From assembly GCF_036669915.1 (NCBI RefSeq), contig NC_089314.1:9409458-9473457 (forward strand): a stretch of 64,000 nucleotides of DNA, written 5' to 3'. The notes under the pieces were generated by a model, which was given only the letters and a program-made list of their open reading frames with translations, did no database searches and was not told where the DNA came from. Below are positions 24,423 through 37,900 of this stretch, in pieces. This DNA comes from Pocillopora verrucosa (Eukaryota; Cnidaria; Anthozoa; Scleractinia; Pocilloporidae). The translations under genes were made by a program, and so were the position numbers. How positions within the stretch are numbered: the stretch's first letter is position 1; every line of letters begins with the position of its first letter.

Positions 24423-24883
24423 CAAACGTCCAGGGTTTAATGAAAATGGATACATTTTTTCCATTTGCACATGTTGGATACGAGATTGATTATAGCTAAT
24501 TCGGTTCTACGCGCCTTGTTAGCTATTTATCACCTCATATCCGACGTGCGCTCATGGATTAATAGTTAATTACATCAATTACCACTTTTCAATTCTTTTT
24601 ATGAGCAAGAAATACGCATTTTATATAATTGGACGTTAAGAGAGGGAGAAAGTTCAAGAACTTGTACAAATAGTCCAATCGATCGTATTTTCAGAACATG
24701 TAAATACGTTGTATAAAACTGGAAAGAAAATTCATCTTTTTTCTTTTCTATGACAACATATATTAGTTATTCAGAAATGTGGCTTTTTGTCTGAAAACCA
24801 ATATTCTAATAAATCTCCATTTTTTTTGGTGCCAAGATTTTGCTTTCGGTAAAGGAGAAATATAGGAGTTGTTAACTTTCTAA

Positions 24884-26152
24884 ATGTGCGAGGAGCGATT
24901 CAGTCGTAAACACATGGCAAAAATTTTTAACTGGAAGATATTTGTCTCTTTAGTTGGCCTTGTAAGTTTTTTCTCGTTTTTCTATCAAGCAATACTGCTT
25001 CTTAATCATTCAGCTAAACATATTCCGATCAGTTCTTCACTATTTCGCAATAAAAGCTTGTTAGGAAAGCGCCATGATGATAACAACTTCGTAGCTTGCA
25101 AGCTTCCCGAATTGGATCCGTTTCACCCTAGTGTGATTCATTTTACTAAGGACTTCGGTAAGCTGCGTTGTAATGGTGCTAGTTATTCAAGCTTCGAGAA
25201 CAATGTCCTTCGAGTTGAAGGCACTGGAGTCGTTTCCGTGCAATACAGAACGATCCAAAGGCCTTTGGGGGACGATTTTGGAGTGGTTCTTTCTGATCCA
25301 GTCAGAGTTCGCAACGAGGAAAAGCGTAATCAAACAGGTGAGTGTTTTCAGAAGTAAAATTTCAACTATTGTCCTCAATTTTCTGGGTTTTTTTCCCTAC
25401 AGCGCCAGGGGGTAAGGGGAACTTATTGCGAGGACACCACTCAAAAGTTTTCTCCGAGATTATCATTTTTAAGCTTTTCTAAGCTTTTTAAAGCTTTTTA
25501 AAGGTTCACGGACTGAGGAACTTTTCACAAGTTACCTTTCTAGGCTGTATTCTTCAGAAAAATAAAAAAATGCTTAAATGGCTAAATCACTTTTGATTAT
25601 TCAACTTTTTTACTACTTATACTTACTACTACCGATCTTAGTTGCGACATGGATTTTGATATTACAATTAAAGCAACCCCCTATAGCATGGACCAATCTT
25701 GGATCTTGGCTGTAATAGAAATTTAGACATACTGAGCTAAGTACGACTCTTTACGGTGGCCAGTATAAATCATTTATTCAACTGATAACACCAAATTATA
25801 ATAACACTCCCCACCGACGCAGCACCACAGTTTCAGTGGGATGTTACCCCCTTTAATGTTAAATCAGTTTTTCTTCAATTAAGAAAAATCTAAACTCCTC
25901 TACACCAACAAAATCTAGAAATAAATGTCATCTTTAAAAGCCGTTTCCACGAAACTGAAAAACTGAAGAATTGGGTGGGCATAGTTAAAAAAGGAAAATG
26001 TTTCTTCATCTTCTAAGATGGACGCTCTAGCTAAGATCTCGCGGAGCCTAAAGGCGATTTAAGTTAACCGAAAAATAAAAGATAACAGTCTATTCTACAT
26101 TGCATTATCTAGGAATCTGCAGCGCAAAAAATCGCAATAAATCATAGTAGTG

Positions 26153-26210
<58 letters not shown>

Positions 26211-26211
26211 C

Positions 26212-26276
<65 letters not shown>

Positions 26277-26301
26277 CAGTAGTAGTAGTAGTAGTAGTGG
26301 C

Positions 26302-26337
<36 letters not shown>

Positions 26338-26397
26338 GGTGGTGGTGGTGGTGGTGGTGGTGGTGGTGGTAGTGGTAGTAGTAGTAGTGGCAGTAGC

Positions 26398-26431
<34 letters not shown>

Positions 26432-28412
26432 AGTAAGTAAGTAAGTAAGTAAGTAGCAAAGCAGATTAAAAGAGATGTATGCCATACGTGGTTATGGTTT
26501 CAGGTTACTTTAGCGGAAATGCATCCGTAGAGACGGACTTCATTCGAGTCGATGTCGTCACATCGTCGGGAGATATAAAAACTGACGTACACATGCACGT
26601 GTTTCCTAAAAAAGAAGTTCTCAGAAGACAGTCCAAGCCAGGAATTCCTTTGAATGTTGCACTGATTATGTTTGACTCCACGTCGGCGGTCAATTTTCAA
26701 AGAAAAATGCCTCACAGTTTGGACTATCTAATCAAGAATATGACCTCGATATTATTTCAAGGTAGGTTATCTCTTGTTCACTTTAGAGTTAGCGCTGTAG
26801 CAGTTGGCAGTGCCAAAGATAGGCCATATGTTGCTTTTTTAATGATAACGTTCATGTGTTTGAAGTTAGATTTCCATACCAGTTCAGTAAAGAATTAAGA
26901 AGGCTAAATTTACAAAAAAAAATTAAACTCACTTTAAATGATGACTCGGTAGCCCTTCGTTAACTCGTCTTCTAAAGATTTTAGTACCGCTTTTTATATG
27001 CTTCTTGGTGCCGTCCATTTACGAAATATTTCATCTTATAAAAGTCAAGTGTACCTTTACGTACTATTACCTTACCAGTGATAGGCATCTTTTTGCACTA
27101 ATCGACAGGTGAGACAATCGTAGGAGATGGAACCACGGCACAGTTGACAGCGTTGCTGACTGGAAAGACGGAGAAAGAGCAATCAGAGGCTAGAAAGAGA
27201 ATTGATTCATCTAGACCAGTAGACAACTGGCGTTGGATCTTTAAAGAGTTTAAAAAGAGTGGGTACGCTACGATGTTTTCAGAAGATTCCCCGCATCTTG
27301 CCTCCTTTAATTATCGCTTGAAAGGTTTCCACGATCCGCCCACTGACCATTACGCCAGACCGTTTTGGCTAGAGGCTTTCCAACTAATGATGAAGAGCAA
27401 ATTTTGCCTTAACAGTAGGCCTGCTCATAACGAATCTCTAAATTATTTGATGAGTTTTTTCCGACGTTACCAGGACACGCCAAAATTTGCATTCTCATCT
27501 CATGCTGACATATCACACGATAGCGTAAACACGGTTGGTTTTGCGGACGACGACCTTAAAGCAACTTTAGAGGCGATGCAAAAAGAGTCACTCTTGAAAA
27601 ACACTTTGTTGATAATTTTTTCCGATCACGGACCACGATTTTCTGGTTTCAGGAGTACAATACAAGGGAAACTTGAAGAACGATTCCCATTTATGTCATT
27701 TACCTTGCCGGAATGGTTTCAAGACGAGTATCCTGACCTTCAAAGTAACCTTCTTCATAATTCCCGCGTTCTTACATCACCTTTTGATGTTTATGCAACT
27801 TTACGTCACATCTTGTCATATCCTCATTACCCAAGGGGGATTTTAGTTGGGCAAAGCCTGTTTAGCCGGATAGATCCAAGGAATCGCACATGCGCGAGTG
27901 CTGGCGTAGACGATCATTGGTGTCCTTGTCTTGACCTAGAAGAGGTTGGCACTAATGAGTCTGTGGTGATGGAATTAGCAGATTTTGTGGTATTACATAT
28001 CAACAATCTGACGTCACAGAATGAAGAGCTGGTGAAGATGTGTCGGCGGTTGAAACTGAAAGAAGTGAACAGGGCATTCCGCGAAATGCCCAGTGAAGCC
28101 ATGCAAAGGTTTCAGGGTACCACGAGAGATGCACGAGATACGTGTGACGGTTGTGGGGTGGTTTTGGGTAAAAAGTCCCGGAATAACCTCGTTAAAGACA
28201 CTTTGTATCAGTTGCATTTTGTTACATCTCCCAATGAGGGATTTTATGAAGCTACTGTTAGGATACAGAAGGGTGTTCCCTCACTTGTAGGGGACATAAG
28301 TAGAATCGACGCATACAAAGACCAACCATATTGCATAATGGAAGATTTTCCACTTTTACGAAAGTATTGCTATTGCTTTTCAAGAAAATTAAACATCTCT
28401 AGTCAACGCTAG
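24884..28412 (+). CDS. DUF229 family (sulfatase/alkaline-phosphatase-like) type II membrane protein
   Basis: Three exons: 24884-25337, 26504-26761 and 27109-28412. Both introns are phase 1 and GT-AG; the total is 2016 nt (671 residues). The N-terminus has a signal anchor, IFVSLVGLVSFFSFF, at about residues 19-40, giving a lumenal or extracellular catalytic domain. The DUF229 core is clear: VALIMFDSTSAVNFQRKMPH (family pattern D-S-x-S-R-x-x-F-x-R-x-x-P), VGDGTTAQLTALLTGK and SDHGPRFSGFRSTIQGKLEE followed by ERFPFMSF. These correspond to metal-binding and nucleophile regions of the alkaline-phosphatase-like fold. A cysteine-rich segment follows near the C-terminus (CASAGVDDHWCPC and DTCDGCG). 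The substrate is unknown; the family is large in nematodes, insects and cnidarians. Intron 1 carries a long trinucleotide microsatellite. Confidence 0.88.
25745..25852 (+). repeat. Copy of a dispersed repeat (GTGGCC / GATAACACC / CACCGACGCAGCA family)
   Basis: Shares CTCTTTACGGTGGCCA, TTGATAAAACCAAATTAT-like and ACCGACGCAGCACCACAG blocks, in order, with 32581-32690, and the first two with 59432-59492 (reverse strand). Lies in intron 1 of the DUF229 gene. Confidence 0.75.
26147..26457. repeat. Long (TAG)n/(GTA)n microsatellite with a (GGT)n block
   Basis: About 310 bp of GTA repeats with GTG/GCA interruptions, a pure GGT stretch at about 26328-26370 and a closing AGTA run. It lies in intron 1 of the DUF229 gene, ending about 45 bases before exon 2. 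The poly-Val, poly-Leu and poly-Tyr frames over it are not proteins. Confidence 0.97.
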
Positions 28413-29069
28413 TTGAAACAAAAATCAAAAAACTTTTGAGTATTATAAAAGATAAGTCTTTTCCATTCCTCTTTAAATTCCTTGTGCAAACATCTTCTAG
28501 GCATGTATTTAATTCATTGACGGCGCATATGCCAAGCAGCATCAGCGCTGGGGTGTAGGAAAAATGTAGACAATGAGGGAACAATATTATTTAAAATCGG
28601 TATCAACAGCTTTGATTAAGATTATTGTCCATTTCCTTTTTCTGATGAAGGTTTTTCTTAAACCCCAAAATTTTGAAATTTGTAGGCTAATGTCCTCTTT
28701 TGATATAGCTTGTCGGATGTGACGCATAAGAGAAAAACAAGAATAGACCCTTTATTATCTGCAGGCCATTTTAGAATGAGAACAGTAGAAACACAAAGAG
28801 CAGATAAGCGTAAATTCTAGACAGTTAAAGTGTGATACATGTTCTGACGTCTGCATCCGCGTATATATACAAAACATCGAAGATCCCTAGTCACTTCCCT
28901 GCGCTTCAGTGTTCAATGATGAAACGATGTCTCAATTAACATTCTAATATGACCAGACGAGTATTTTTGTTGTTAATTATAACCACTACAATTTCTTCAA
29001 ATGCGATCGGTGCAGTAGCTTCTTTATTTTTTCACTAATCATTCTGTCCATCTGTAAACGTGAAGTGTT

Positions 29070-29455
29070 ATCAGGCACCTGCATGTGATTGGACAGTTGA
29101 AGCAGCCAATCACACTAAGTCCCCCAGCCAAATCCACCAATCACAGAATTAATCACAATAACCATAGTAACAACCACTTATCTTAAAAAAACAATTGAGA
29201 AATTTCCAAAATAGGAAAATTTCTTTTTACTTTAGACATTGTCTCAACTGGAGATATTTGAGCTAAATGTATTTGTTGTTTTCGGAAATTGTAACGGTGA
29301 TGATTAAGTGATAACAGGACTTCTTGTCGTCCAATTCTGTCGGCAATCATACCCGTGATTGAGAAAATGGACTCTTCCTTCGGGGTCATCCAATTGTGTT
29401 TATCACTCATATGATTACAAACCGAATTGGACTTCACCCAGTCCTATTACCGTTA
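29070..29455 (+). repeat. Dispersed repeat, copy A
   Basis: Matches 36710-37090 on the opposite strand over several blocks in order: the CCAATCA-rich segment (TGTGATTGGACAGTTGAAGC), CATAGTAACAACCACTTA, CAACTGGAGATATTT, TTTTCGGAAATTG and AACAGGACTTCTTGTCGTCCAATT. No coding capacity; the - frame at 29183-29437 is internal to the repeat. Confidence 0.7.
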
Positions 29456-31349
29456 TTTATTGCATGGACCATTTTCTTATGGCTCTTAATGACTGGTTTT
29501 CTTAGCATTCTATATTATTTTAAATAATAAAATTAATTAAAATAGGGGATGGTTAATTCTATGGTAAAAATTAGTATTTCAGCTCCCTTGATATATTTTT
29601 TTATTATTATTATCAGTCATATCCTACTTAGCCATGCTTTGGGAACATGGCCAGAAACTAGAAAGCAACAAAATGATGACTAACTTGTTCCTGTATTGCA
29701 GAAATATATTTACAGAAATATGATATATCTATATTCTACAACCAATAATGTGCTGTTGTTGTTTTTGTCCTAAAACGAATCCTACATCTTCTAGAAATAG
29801 CTATCAAAGGTGGTTTCTGCTACATCGATTGTCTCACCATCATCCCCCTCAAGAGCCTTACACAGTTCAATCTTTAACTACGTATTGATTATCTTAAATT
29901 CTCTGTAATTATAGATTTGTGCCTTTTGACTTACGTGCAAATGGTGCGTCTGAAAAGGAACCTAATTGCTGTGAAATGACCTCGATGCAAATGAAAAAAA
30001 AGGGCTTTCGACACTTGCATGTGTTTACTCACAAATCAACTTTATTGGCATGAAATCAATTTCTTATCATTTGCATGTTTATAATTTCAATTCTGTCAAA
30101 AATACGGTAGATGGAAAAGGCAAAATAAAAATCACGTTGATAGCTGTCTTCTTGAGCAGTAGTTTTTTATTATACGAAAATTAAAGAGAGAACCATCTAT
30201 TATTTACATTTCTGAATATGTCTATTTCAACTGACAGTCGTGTCTTAATTGACTTTCCTCCAACAAGGCTCTAATGCAGGTGACAGAATTTAAATTTTTC
30301 CATTTTTTTAAATTTAAAACTTCTAAATTTCATGAACTCCTTCTTATTCTATCTAACATGAACTCCCTCCCCTATCAAAACTGCTGTTATATATAGTTTC
30401 TGCTTAATTTAATACAATATAAAGTCATTTACGATAGTCAAAGAACCACGTTAACAGCGATTTAGCATATTATGTGTGCCAAGAACAAACAGGAATTTGC
30501 ATTTTGTGTATTTTAAAATGACTTGTTTTAACTGAATTTCTAGACATTGATTACTTACTGTGAGAGAATAGTGGCTGAAATTTTTTGTCAAAGCCCGTGG
30601 TGGGCTCATTCCGAAAGTGTTTCTTTCCAAGGACAAATCACTGGAGACTGAAGACAGCAAATAACTTGAAAACATCTCAGACAGGTGATTAAATGCTCGC
30701 CATCGCTTTTTTGAGAACCACTGCAGTAAGTACAGGTTTTAAGTAATTTTTACTGTAACCGTTTGGACAGGCATCCAACTTGGATTAAAGTGTGGTCAGG
30801 TTTACCGAATCTATGGTTAAACAGATATTACGCCCCCTTTAAAATCAATTTTCTAACAGGTTATGCAATTTATGACGATCTTCGAACGGTGCACTTTGTT
30901 TCGAATTTCACACCTTCGTCTCTACTGATGAAAGGCAGAGAATGATTCTCTACTAAGGTGTATTAAGAAATATTACGTTTGGAAAACAAGAAAATCGAAA
31001 TTCGAACCAAAGTAATAAATGCAACTTCGCAACTATTAAGCCAACTAGCTATTTGGCTCCGTGGATGCAATGAAATGTCATTTTTGGATTGTAATATATT
31101 ATTAGACTTTTGTATAAAATTTCATTGCACAGCCATTCAACTTCAAGTGAGCCAGTGGCTGGTTATAATTTTTAGAGGAACAGAACGTAAACTTCTAGAA
31201 AAATAGCTTTCGTGTCCTAAAAACATGGGAATTTGTAACACATCTAAAGTATATCTTTTAGTATTTTACCATAACTGAGTCAGTTCTTTACTGGTAGGTG
31301 CATTATAGGAATGACATTTACGTTAACAATTTATCTGAATTCTGCGCAG
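29456..31349. other. Intergenic, no assured gene
   Basis: AT-rich. An open segment at about 30600-30686 ends in CAGACAG/GTGATT and could be an exon, but it joins nothing that I can show. Frames at 30763-30945 and 30979-31206 have no recognisable domains. Confidence 0.4.
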
Positions 31350-31492
31350 ACCAGAAGAAACCGAAGCACAAAAATCGGAGAAGGAATTTGCAAGATTATA
31401 TCACAACAAGGCAATTACATCAGTTGGCATCCATTTAGGATACAGGAAAGTAGCGCATAAGATAAGGCAGTTGTACCAAGGCATGTTGAAAC
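31350..31492 (+). other. Candidate exon of unknown gene or 5' untranslated exon
   Basis: Bounded by a good acceptor (TCTGCGCAG) and donor (AAAC/GTAAGT). One frame is open throughout, encoding about 47 residues with normal composition (PEETEAQKSEKEFARLYHNK, then IRQLYQGMLK). Joining it to the signal-peptide exon at 31967 would put that exon out of its CUB frame. It could be a 5' untranslated exon of the LRR gene with a chance open frame, or an exon of another gene. No family recognised. Confidence 0.3.
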
Positions 31493-31966
31493 GTAAGTAG
31501 TTCAAACTAAAATATATTTCTGGTCAGGAACACCTGCCTCCATCTAGGCATTTTCCTTCTCGAGTGACCATCTCAAAATACTAACGTCGTAACTAATCAA
31601 TTTATGCTATATTAGGCAGTCATACATGAGTTTAGAAAATATTAAAATTCGAAGCTTTGCGAATTCTAATAAAAGGCCTTTTCTAAATACTTTTATCGCA
31701 GTCCTGTAAAAAAAATTCCCGAAGGAACATTATTAAGAGAAAAATAAATCAACGGTTGCAATAATATTTTTTTTGACTCGACTGCTAAGTAAATCATTTT
31801 CACAAAATTAAGTACCCGCAAAAAGTTATCCTCAAAAACGGAATCAATGATCAACATTTCAAAGCTTTGCTTATTATTTAAAAGAGTTTGCAAATGTTGT
31901 TCAGGCTACTGCTATATAATCCTAAGAAATTTTGTTGCTAATTTGAACTTAACTTCGTTATTTCAG

Positions 31967-34900
31967 ATGTCGACTCCAATACCAAGAACATGGCTGGCTC
32001 TCCTAATATCAACTCTATATGCAAACGGTGGGAGTCTCTTTTTTTTATTTTCACTTTAGTTACACGTTATTTGGAACCCTCCTCTTTTTCTTCAGCGCTT
32101 GATGTTTAACATTCGCTCCTGCGATAGAAAATGAACGATTTTTGCTTCATCACAATCATTTTTATAATATCTAAATCTTCTAGCTGTTACATTAAAGTTG
32201 AATGTCGTTTCATAATTCATTTACAAGGACACCTGAAATGGGATTAGTATCCTATCCAGGGGAGTAGCAGTATAGTACACTTTGTCACTTAGTGCTACAG
32301 AACCGGAATAAGCTCTACCCTGATGAAGCACTGAGATCAGCAGTTAGATAGGTAAGTAAGTCAGGTCTGCACTCCAGCCTAGTGGCCCATCCAGCCGGAG
32401 CTTAAAACGATTTTTATGGCAAGAAGTGACTGGGAGTATTACCACTACCCCCCTGGATGGGATGCCTCCCTCCGTCCCCCCCCCCCAAAAATTTCAATAG
32501 GCTTCCCTGACGATTCGCCAGTAATCATATATACTCCTGGGTGGCCACCACAAATTGGCCACCGTAAAGAGTTTCCCAGGAACTCTTTACGGTGGCCAAT
32601 TCACATTATCCGCTCGGTTGATAAAACCAAATTATCTTAAGCTTGTTATACCCCTTACCGACGCAGCATCACGGTTTCTTTAGAAACTCACCCCCCCCCC
32701 CCCCTTCCCTTATAGGTTCAATACAGCTGACATTTAATACTAATGATAAACCATGATTGAAGAAGAAAAATGAGATACTATTTTGTCTTAATTTTCATAT
32801 CTGGCAAATCAGCAAGATGAACTTTGACTCTCGTTATTCAGGTGTAGGTTTGGGTTCTTCATCATGTTCTTACCAAGTTGAAGGCAAACGGGGAACAATC
32901 CTCACCCCTCGATTCTTTGCCAACAACACTTGTAGCTGGTTGATAACAGCGCCCGTCAATCATAAAATCGTCTTAACATTTGAAACATTCCAGCTGTATT
33001 ATAAAGATGAATTTGGTAGACAAATCGAAACTCGACTGCAAGTTTGGGACGGAGTCGACGACAAAAGCAATTCACTTGGGATTTTTCGCGGCACTAAACG
33101 TTCATTTTCTTTGAACTCGAGTGATCGCCATCTTTTCCTTCGCCTATTTTTGGACACCGATGTTCTCCTTTGTAATTTTGAAGGATCTTTCATCTCAACT
33201 ACCACTGCAGGTAAAGAGCAAACAGCAAACCTGACTTCCTGTTGTTACATAAAGACATTGAAATACCACGCACTGGTTCCGTACTAGTTTACTACACAAA
33301 TTTAGTTTTAAACAAACTGAGACAGTTAATAAAGTTTCCCAGAGGCTTCAAATTCCGTCTTTAGTATCAATAATGCCACAAGGAACCTTTCAGTTACCGC
33401 AGGGCTATTTAAATAGCTGCCTCTAATAAGAAGGCGATAATTCCTTTGAAGTCTCATGTCGTTATCTTCAGTTAACATTTCAGTAGGTGTATCTATGTCT
33501 CATAACTTTCTTCGCAATTTATATAATATTAAATTACATCCACCTTGTGAGCATGTAGAGAACGTCCTTTGACTGCCCTGGCATAATTTGTTTCGGTTTG
33601 GATTTATGAGGATATTCATGATTTCTGACTCTCTTTTAGCGGATTGTGCTCTATATGATAATACCTTTCAAAAGGTTTATGGTCCAAGTACGAGAAGTAA
33701 TGGCGGAAGAAGTCAGTGCACGCTTTTTCTTTAAAATTCGAGTGAAATATGAATGTATGTGTGCCATATGAACACAATTCAATGGTGATGCTATGCGTTC
33801 CTTGATGCTACCAATGACATTGAATGGCCCGCATTCTGACTTATTAATGTCACTTTTTCCCATTTCTTTATCACCAATTTTTCCACAAAGTTCTCTCTCT
33901 TTTTTTTTTAGAAAAGCCAACAGTGAAGATACCAGCCTCTACTGTAAGGGCTCTGTCTGGACATTGGTTGTGGTGTTCAGCCGTGGGTACACCCTCTGTG
34001 GACATAACGATAACAAACAACGATGAAGTATTGGTGACTAGCAGTGGCTATGCCTTGATCAGAGTTTATGACGAGGGAACATACACTTGCACTGCAAAAA
34101 ATCAAGCCGGAATTGATTCAAAAGAAATACAAGTCTCTTTAACAGCAAGTAAGAACACTTTGTTGATCAATAATCCCTTCGGGATAGAAAGTTGGGCTGG
34201 GTGGGAGTCGGAGGGGGGGGGAATGCACAGTTTCCCAGACACTGGCATTGATCCATTATAAGAAAGCCTTGCCTCGAGAAAAGAATGTGAAAAATATTAC
34301 GAATCCTAGCGCAGTCTCTCTATATGAAAGAAGACAACATTTACATATCCACGACCTCTAGTGCAACTACCGAGCGATCCAAGAAATAAAATGAAATAAA
34401 CGAAGAAAGAGGTACTGTTCTCATACCGAATCATTCCAACTCATGAGATCACAGGAAAAAAGTGAACTTCGACGGGACTTTTAAATGCTTGTGTTTCTTT
34501 GGATTTATCACTTCATTAAAAATCTTGTAACAGATTAACCATTTGCAATAATTTTCGAATTATTGCAGAATCTAACATGGTTAATTTATCCTTAAAAGAT
34601 TACATTATGAGCGGGTGCAATACAGGAATCCTGTAAGCAATCTATAACCAACATATGCATTGCCGATCAAGAACGAGATACTTCTTTTGAATATACGATA
34701 AATGCTTCTATTTTCTTTGGTGGTAAAAGACTGTGACAGCCAATGCACCGGTCATGGCCACCTAGAAGATGGAGCAGCACGGAATGACTTCAATTGCCAC
34801 AGTGCGTCACCTCTTGACAGAATCTTGAAATGCATCCCAACAACTACCATGGACTTGTAAGTATTGCTATGTAATAGACCGAATGATTTGATACACACAT

Positions 34901-37900
34901 TTTCATTGGGTCCTGCGTGTAATCTATTATAGGAGCTGTGGTTGCATTGATGATGTCTCCATGGACAACGTCGGTGACACACTCGGCTGTGCCTCGTTTG
35001 CCTCTTTTCGTTCTAACCACATTTTTTCATCATCTGTGATCTATTACTGAACAGATTCACGGCAACACAGAATCTATTTGTTAAGAATATTTCGAACTTT
35101 GATCAGAAATAAATCCCTTCTCCGAGTTGATAACGTGGATGATAACAATTATGTGTCAGTTATGTGTCTTCTGGTGTCTTTCTGACTGTCTGTCTTTCGA
35201 TTGCTGCTATCGCCACCATCGCAAAGAACGAGGTCCTTTGTCGCTTTCGATCACAGCATCTCGTTCAAATTTTTTTCAATGGCAACTGAAGATATAAATT
35301 GAAATAGCTTTCATTATTTATGCTTTATTGATCTTTGGGTTTCCTTTCAGTCATCGGGTACAATAAGATCCAAGCTATTTCTGAACGTCAATTTCTTAAC
35401 TGATGTTCATGTGATAATGGAATTACAGCCTATTATTTTAAAAATATCTACCAAACAGCTGAAGACGGCTAATGGGAGCTGTGCCATAAAATTTTCACTC
35501 GTTTTTTGCGACCCGCAAAATTAGCCCTGAATTACCAGCTGTGCAGGGAAGACAAAAGAGAAGATGCACAAGGACAGACGAAAATAACACAGATTGGTAT
35601 TGGAGATGGAGATTTGTTAAGATGCAGCTATAATCATAAGATGCAGCCATAATATTTATTTTGAAGATGTAAACGTGCATAAAAATAGTTATGTACCCTA
35701 ACTATGGCAACGAATTGTTTCCGTTTAAATGATCTGTCTTCGACTCTTATCCTATCTACTGCACAATGCCAATTTAGTTACTTTTTATCTTTAAGCTTTG
35801 AATTCAAAAGTAACGGGAATGTAAAAAAAAATAGCCAAAATACTGAAATTTCTAACTTTGTTTCTTCAAGGGTCCTAAGAAAACTAAAGGTTTATAATCT
35901 TCCAGAAAATATATTTCAAAACATGGATTCGTTGAAGATATTGTAAGTATATAAAGACACTCTGTGGCTATTGATAATTTTCGCTGAAAAATACAGCAAT
36001 TCGAAAAAGTTTTGTACAGCTAATAGAAAATTTTATTCTTGCGACCGAAAATTGGAAATAAAAGGTACCTCTTGTAAAAGGAAGGAAGTGACAAAATAAT
36101 TTATACTTCTTAATAGTAACATGATGAAAGAGATATTCCTGAGGAAAGAATATTCCCATTTCACCCTTTAGAGACCTTCGAGATAATCACTTATACGAGC
36201 TCAATAATGACATGTTCAGTGATCTTGAAGAACTCCGAGAATTGTGAGTAAAATGCTTGTTTCATTTTTTGAAATGTTTTTTTTACTTACCTTTGATTTA
36301 AAAGATGTAATCGTGATAACTAGCAGTAGTAGAAGTATTTAACTTATATCTATGATATAGAGCCAAGAAAAATTCGAAACCATATTTGAAATCTTTTATT
36401 TGTGTTACATTTCAATAATGGCAGGTACCTGCAGCAAAACAAAATTGAAGAGCTACCTGAGGGCGTTTTTGATTCGCTTTCTAATTTGCAAATCCTGTAA
36501 GTATCTCTACTGCCTACTCTTTCTTAAACTTATCAAAATCGTCAATTACTTATAAGGTTTGAAAGGGACTGTATGTGTTTAAAGGTATCATCATGCGCTT
36601 AACGAACCTTGTGAACTGGAAATTGAAGAGATAAAAGAAATTGAAATTGCTTTACTTCAAAACTCAAACTTCTGTTCTGATAATCTAGGCCATAACCACT
36701 TAACTCCTTACAGCGCTTCTCTATATAGTTTATTAATAATGGTAATAGGACTGAATGAATTGGACGAAACGAAGTCCTGTTACCAATCAATCATAACCAT
36801 TGCAATTTCCGAAAAAAGATACATTTATTTAAATTTTAGAAAATATCTCCAGTTAATACATTTTCTATAGTATTAAATTCCCCCACTTTTTTGAAAATTA
36901 CTCAGTTTTGTAAGGTAAGTGGTTATTGCTATGGTTATTGTAATTAGTCTTATGATTGGTGGATGTAGCTAAGTGAACGTCGTATGTTTTGCTGCTTCAA
37001 CCAACTGTCCGAGTACTACTCTTCAGAATAATTAGAAAAAACAAAGCAGCTGATGCACCAATCACATAAGAGGAAATTGTTATGGTTATGATCGATAGAA
37101 TAATATTTTGTTTTCAACGTAATGCGAGTTTGTTTCCAGTTCTTTTTTTCTCTGTAATAGTGCATATCTTCTTTTTCAGGAATATGAGACTCAACAGGAT
37201 TAAAAAGCTTCCAAGAAGAATATTTGCAAACTTGATGACCTTACAGCAACTGTAAGAACAGCGAAATAATCTTTCGTTTTGATTGAAGAATATTTTAGAG
37301 CTGGGACACTAATTTTTTAATTCTTTCGGCCGAAATTGGACGGCGCTCCTAGGAGGAAGAACGTTCAATTTGAAGGGGGGGGGGGGCGAGGGTGGTGCCC
37401 GATGATGTTTTCTATAAACCAAATTTGTTTTTACTTTGGCTTAATTTCATACGGCAATTGCGACACTACCTACAAAAGTATATGGTGACAGACCAACTCC
37501 CCTTCCACTTACTTAAGAGGCTTCCTCTGGTTTTCACAGATACTTTCTTAAGCCTTGTATCCACGTAGGTGAATTTTATTTTTCTTCTGGGTGTCAGTCA
37601 TTCACAAAGTTGCCACACGAATAGTCAGAAGCCAGTTAATGAGGAGATTTAGCACTTCGTTTACGAACGGGGGGCTAATTTCTAATTTGCCTTATAGACC
37701 TGTAAAAGGGTGGGGAGGGAGGGTCATCATGAGACCGAGTGTATTTACTCTCATATTTTTTTCATTGTTTCTTGTTGTACTTGAGTGTCATAAATAATAT
37801 ATATAATAAATTACCATTCCTCAGGGACCTTGCTCATAACTCCATCAGAGAATTATCAAATGAGTCCCTATTCAACTTGACTTCACTTGTGCGAATGTAA

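Noticed and set aside
26105..26485. Poly-Tyr, poly-Leu/Pro and poly-Val frames on both strands
   Set aside because: They are translations of the (TAG)n/(GGT)n microsatellite.
33640..33740. Possible extra exon between the CUB and Ig exons
   Set aside because: An acceptor (CTTTTAG) and a short open stretch exist, but there is no fitting donor, and CUB joins Ig directly in phase.
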